Of a stretch of 64,000 nucleotides of DNA, positions 61,190 through 64,000 are shown one piece after another. Origin of the DNA: Streptomyces sp. DT2A-34 (GTDB lineage Bacteria > Actinomycetota > Actinomycetes > Streptomycetales > Streptomycetaceae). Where the stretch lies: NCBI RefSeq assembly GCF_030499515.1, contig NZ_JASTWJ010000001.1:5250001-5314000 (forward strand), written 5' to 3'. Within the stretch, counting starts at the first letter, position 1, and every line of letters starts with the position of its first letter. A model generated the notes under the pieces. The model saw only the letters and a program-made list of their open reading frames with translations, did no database searches and had not been told where the DNA came from. Both the position numbers and the translations under genes were made by a program.

Positions 61190-61834
61190 TCAGCCCACGT
61201 TGAGCCCCGCGAGGTCCCCCAGCGGCAGCGTGTGCTGGGTCTGCAGGACCTTCGCGCGCAGGTAGCGGACGTTGTCCGGGGTGGCGAAGACGCCGGTGGG
61301 GACGCGGTCCTGGACCTCGATGCCGAGGGCGCGCAACTGGTCGGCCTTGTCGGGGTTGTTGGAGAGCAGGTCCAGTTCGCCGATGCCCAGGGCGGTGAGC
61401 ATCTGGGCGGCCGCCGTGTAGTCGCGGGCGTCCTCCGGCAGGCCGAGGGCGGCGTTCGCGGCGTAGGTGTCGAGGCCCTGGTCCTGGAGGGCGTACGCGT
61501 CCAGCTTGTTGTAGAGCCCGATGCCGCGGCCCTCCTGGCGCAGGTACAGCAGCACCCCGCCGCGCTCGGCGATGCGCTCGACGGCCTCGCGCAGCTGGGG
61601 GCCGCAGTCGCAGCGGGCCGAGCCGAAGACGTCGCCGGTCAGGCACTCGGAGTGCAGCCGGACCAGGGGGGTGGTGCCGGGGGCCGGGTCGCCGAGGACG
61701 ACGGCCACGTGCTCCTGGCCGTCGGTCAGGCCGTGGAAGGTGACCAGCTCGGCGTCCACGGAGTAACCGTCGTGGAAGCGCAGCGGGACCCGGACGCGGG
61801 CGCGCTGGGTGGCGGCGGCGGTGAAGTCGGGCAT
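61190..61834 (-). CDS. ribA: GTP cyclohydrolase II
   Basis: 214 residues. LVRLHSECLTGDVFGSARCD then CGPQL carries the three zinc Cys; YLRQEGRGIGLYNK is the GTP-binding motif; LLSNNPDKADQL and GVFATPDNVRYL near the end. It opens the GTP imidazole ring, the first step of riboflavin synthesis. Stand-alone, not fused to RibB. Two TTCA-N4-TGAA palindromes lie just upstream, matching one at the neighbouring MarR gene. Confidence 0.94.
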   Translation of the reverse strand: MPDFTAAATQRARVRVPLRFHDGYSVDAELVTFHGLTDGQEHVAVVLGDPAPGTTPLVRLHSECLTGDVFGSARCDCGPQLREAVERIAERGGVLLYLRQEGRGIGLYNKLDAYALQDQGLDTYAANAALGLPEDARDYTAAAQMLTALGIGELDLLSNNPDKADQLRALGIEVQDRVPTGVFATPDNVRYLRAKVLQTQHTLPLGDLAGLNVG

Positions 61835-61863
61835 GCGGGATCTCCGGGTTCCGTACGTGGGCC

Positions 61864-61887
61864 AGCTGCTTCAGATTTGAAGCAGCT
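61864..61887. promoter_or_regulatory. MarR-type operator 1 upstream of ribA
   Basis: AGCTGCTTCA-GATT-TGAAGCAGCT: perfect 10-bp arms, 30-53 bp upstream of the ribA start. Confidence 0.75.
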
Positions 61888-61910
61888 CCTCGGTCCAGGA
61901 CCCTACCCCA

Positions 61911-61928
61911 TGCTTTAAATTTGAAGCA
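61911..61928. promoter_or_regulatory. MarR-type operator 2 upstream of ribA
   Basis: TGCTTTA-AATT-TGAAGCA, one mismatch in 7-bp arms; same design as operator 1. Confidence 0.7.
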
Positions 61929-61979
61929 ACAGGTTTGTCGGCCGCGTCACAGACCCGCGTCACAGACCGGACTCGTGCC

Positions 61980-62495
61980 TCACGAACAGGACTTGCCGGA
62001 GCGCCGCCGCCAGGGCACGTCGTCGGCGGTGGCGTGCGCGTCCTCTCCCTGGAAGCCCTCGGCGACCGCGGTGAAGATCTCCTCCAGCTGTCCGACCTGC
62101 TCCGGGGTCAGCCGGTCGAAGAGCAGCGCCCGCACGGTCTCCACGTGCCCCGGAGCCGTGCGCTCCAGGACACGCATCCCTTCCTCGGTGATCGCCGCGA
62201 TGCTGCCCCGCTTGTCCCAGCGGCAGTCCTCGCGCCGCACCAGCCCGTCCTTCTCCAGGCGCGTCACGGCGTACGTCAGCCGGCTGCGGGTGATCTTCAG
62301 CCCTTCCGCGAGATCGGTCATGCGCAACCGGCGCTCCGGAGTCTCGGACAGGGTGGCGAGGATGGAGTAATACAGATGGGGCATGCCGGCTTCCTGCTGG
62401 AGCTGCCGGTCCAGCGCGTCCTCCACGAGGGCGGCGGAGGCGATGTAGGCGCGCCAGGCGCGCTGCTCCTCGGGGGTGAGCCAGCGAGTCGTCAT
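61980..62495 (-). CDS. MarR family transcriptional regulator
   Basis: 171 residues from the ATG at 62495 (GGGGG upstream). MarR fold with MPHLYYSILATLSETPERRL, MTDLAEGLKITRSRLTYAV and the wing LVRREDCRWDKRGSIAAITE. An operator of the TTCA-N4-TGAA type covers its own start region, shared with the divergent reductase-deaminase gene, and two more precede ribA downstream. It is the probable controller of this riboflavin-like module. Confidence 0.9.
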   Translation of the reverse strand: MTTRWLTPEEQRAWRAYIASAALVEDALDRQLQQEAGMPHLYYSILATLSETPERRLRMTDLAEGLKITRSRLTYAVTRLEKDGLVRREDCRWDKRGSIAAITEEGMRVLERTAPGHVETVRALLFDRLTPEQVGQLEEIFTAVAEGFQGEDAHATADDVPWRRRSGKSCS

Positions 62496-62510
62496 GCCCC
62501 CAGTGTAGGT

Positions 62511-62530
62511 TTGTTTCAAACTTGAACCAA
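62511..62530. promoter_or_regulatory. MarR-type operator 3, divergent promoter
   Basis: TTGTTTCA-AACT-TGAACCAA, one mismatch in 8-bp arms, between the MarR gene and the reductase-deaminase gene. Confidence 0.75.
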
Positions 62531-62566
62531 GCCCGAGTTTCCCCGACCGAGCCGGAGAGCGCGCCG

Positions 62567-63700
62567 ATGCCGTCGTACCCCTACGTCCTGCTGTCCGCCG
62601 CGGTCTCCCTGGACGGCTACCTCGACGACACCACCCCCGAGCGCCTGCTCCTGTCCAGCCCGGCCGACTTCGACCGCGTCGACGAGGTGCGGGCTGGCGT
62701 GGACGCGATCCTCATCGGCGCCGGCACGATCCGGGCGGACAATCCCCGGCTGCTGGTGAACTCGGCCGAGCGGCGGGCCGCGCGGGTGGCGGCGGGCAAA
62801 CCGGAGTATCCGCTGAAGGTCACGGTCAGCGCGTCCGGCGAACTGGATCCGGCGGCGAACTTCTGGCACACGGGCGGCGAGAAGATCGTCTATACGACGG
62901 AGAAGGGCGCGGAGCGGCTGCGGCGGACGCCGGTCGCGGCGGATGTGGTCGCACTGGGCGCGGACCTGGACTGGCGGGCGCTGCTGGAGCACCTGCGCGA
63001 GGTGCACGGCGTCGAGCGGCTGATGGTCGAGGGCGGCGGCACGATCCACACGCAGCTGCTGCAGCAGGGCCTCGCGGACGAGGTCCAGCTGGTGCTGGCG
63101 CCGCTGTTCGTCGGGGACCCGGACGCACCGCGGCTGTTCGGGCCGGGCGGGTACCAGGGCGGCCGGCTCCGGCTGCTGGAGACGCGACGGATCGAGGACG
63201 TCGTCCTGATGCGCTACGAGCCGACGGCGCCCGGCGTCGGCGCCCTTCCCTCCGCCGCGGACCGGCACTGGCTGGCACTGGCGTGTGACCTGGCCGCGCA
63301 GTGCCCGCCGTCGGAGACGGCCTTCAGCGTCGGGGCGGTGGTCGTGGCGGCCGACGGCACGGAGCTGGCGCGGGGGCACTCCAGGGAGGGCGACGATCCC
63401 GTGGTGCACGCGGAGGAGGCGGCGCTGGGGAAGATCGCGGCCGGTGATCCGAGGCTGGCGTCGGCGACGGTGTACAGCAGCCTGGAGCCGTGCACCCGGC
63501 GGGCCTCGCGGCCGGCGCCCTGCGCCCGGCTGATCCTGGAGGCCGGGGTGCGGCGGGTGGTGACGGCTTGGCGGGAGCCGGACACGTTTGTGGTGGGCGC
63601 CGACGGGAGCGGGCTGCTGGCGCGGGAGGGGGTGGATGTCCTGGTCCTGCCGGAGTACGAAGAGCGGGCAAAAGCCCCGAATGGGCACCTGCTGCCGTGA
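62567..63700 (+). CDS. RibD-like bifunctional protein with reversed domain order
   Basis: 377 residues from ATG 62567, GGAGAG at 62553-62558. Residues 1-225 are the RibD_C/dihydrofolate-reductase-like reductase: SAAVSLDGYLDD, ILIGAGTIRADNPRLL, LMVEGGGTIHTQLL. Residues 235-377 are a CMP/dCMP-type deaminase: HAEEAALGKI carries the zinc His and catalytic Glu, and EPCTRRASRPAPC the two zinc Cys. Standard RibD has deaminase first. Together with ribA it could perform early riboflavin steps, or make a related pterin-like compound. Regulated through operator 3. Confidence 0.85.
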   Translation: MPSYPYVLLSAAVSLDGYLDDTTPERLLLSSPADFDRVDEVRAGVDAILIGAGTIRADNPRLLVNSAERRAARVAAGKPEYPLKVTVSASGELDPAANFWHTGGEKIVYTTEKGAERLRRTPVAADVVALGADLDWRALLEHLREVHGVERLMVEGGGTIHTQLLQQGLADEVQLVLAPLFVGDPDAPRLFGPGGYQGGRLRLLETRRIEDVVLMRYEPTAPGVGALPSAADRHWLALACDLAAQCPPSETAFSVGAVVVAADGTELARGHSREGDDPVVHAEEAALGKIAAGDPRLASATVYSSLEPCTRRASRPAPCARLILEAGVRRVVTAWREPDTFVVGADGSGLLAREGVDVLVLPEYEERAKAPNGHLLP

Positions 63701-63756
63701 CGCCGGGAAAGGCGTGTGCTTTCTGTCCTGCGGATGGCGTACTATTGAGTCATCGC

Positions 63757-63830
63757 CGCGGGGTGGAGCAGCTCGGTAGCTCGCTGGGCTCATAACCCAG
63801 AGGTCGCAGGTTCAAATCCTGTCCCCGCTA
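63757..63830 (+). tRNA. Initiator tRNA-fMet(CAT)
   Basis: CGCGGGG with 3' CCCCGCT leaves C1-T72 unpaired, the initiator hallmark. Anticodon loop CTCATAA, with GGG/CCC pairs in the anticodon stem. CCA not encoded. Confidence 0.93.
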
Positions 63831-63838
63831 CTGAAAGT

Positions 63839-63878
63839 TCAGGGCCGGAACCAATTGGTTCCGGCCCTGAGTGTTTTC
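63839..63878 (+). terminator. Terminator of tRNA-fMet
   Basis: TCAGGGCCGGAACC and perfect complement with AATT loop, then GTGTTTT. Confidence 0.93.
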
Positions 63879-64000
63879 CCGGTGTTCGGCCCACGGGCTT
63901 GCCCCTCTTTCCCCCGTCGTCCGGTCGGCCCTCACCACTCGCTCCCCACCCCGTTTCGGCAACCCTGGTGAGGTGGAGGAACGGCGGATCTCGCACGCAC

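Noticed and set aside
61835..61979. FMN riboswitch before ribA
   Set aside because: The 145-bp leader lacks the conserved RFN-element segments; the visible structure is two short palindromic operators.
1..64000. CRISPR array, prophage or biosynthetic cluster
   Set aside because: No regularly spaced repeats with unique spacers, no phage structural genes and no PKS/NRPS-type genes were seen; the tandem repeats present have no spacers.

Overview
The window is chromosomal DNA from a Streptomyces or very close relative. The evidence is very high GC, GTG starts, a complete BldC, a valine/leucine dehydrogenase of the Vdh type, an Lsr2-like nucleoid protein beside purSQL, and the actinobacterial arrangement tRNA-Ser / SRP RNA / dnaX / purD. 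Gene content and order resemble the core region of model Streptomyces chromosomes; this comes from memory, not a search.

Region 1 (1-9905, all minus strand). A seven-gene island reads, in transcription order: Crp-type cyclic-nucleotide-binding regulator, class III nucleotidyl-cyclase-like protein, P-loop ATPase, SPFH-like protein with a repetitive charged tail, small membrane protein of the Pycsar effector type (PycTM/DUF5706), von Willebrand A protein, and a tubulin-like GTPase that runs off the window. Four consecutive genes are coupled by overlaps or a 5-bp gap. A cyclase, a cNMP sensor, a Pycsar-type membrane effector and a tubulin-like filament protein together make this the best candidate for an undescribed signalling or defence system.

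Region 2 (9906-15900). Accessory DNA: a TPR-type gene remnant, a small secreted protein, an IS5-type transposase remnant, two tandem Stealth sugar-phosphotransferases, and a CarD-like mini-protein followed in frame by a second coding-like stretch after its UAG stop.

Region 3 (16000-42350). Housekeeping: tRNA-Ser, SRP RNA, dnaX, and seven de novo purine genes (purD, purC, purS-purQ-purL, purF, purM). Interleaved are a DesKR-like two-component system with an ABC exporter, an Lsr2 paralogue, two tRNA-Gly(GCC), an aberrant tRNA-Gly(UCC), an ArsR-like regulator with an M23 peptidase, a META lipoprotein, and vdh.

Region 4 (42350-56120). bldC with a long leader, a small CPxC protein, tandem fragments of a tRNA-Asp locus, hrpA, a tRNA Glu-Asp-Phe cluster, a membrane metallophosphoesterase, a minimal metallopeptidase, a frameshifted lipoprotein, a DEAD-box helicase with an Arg/Gly/Asp-rich tail, and an APC permease.

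Region 5 (56120-64000). A second small secreted protein paralogous to the one in region 2, an MBL-fold hydrolase with an elaborate operator, a large S8 protease, then a riboflavin-type module (ribA, a MarR regulator, and a reductase-deaminase fusion in reversed RibD order) tied together by three matching palindromes. It ends with initiator tRNA-fMet.

Several genes have a -10-like hexamer only 6-9 nt before the start codon, which suggests leaderless mRNAs.
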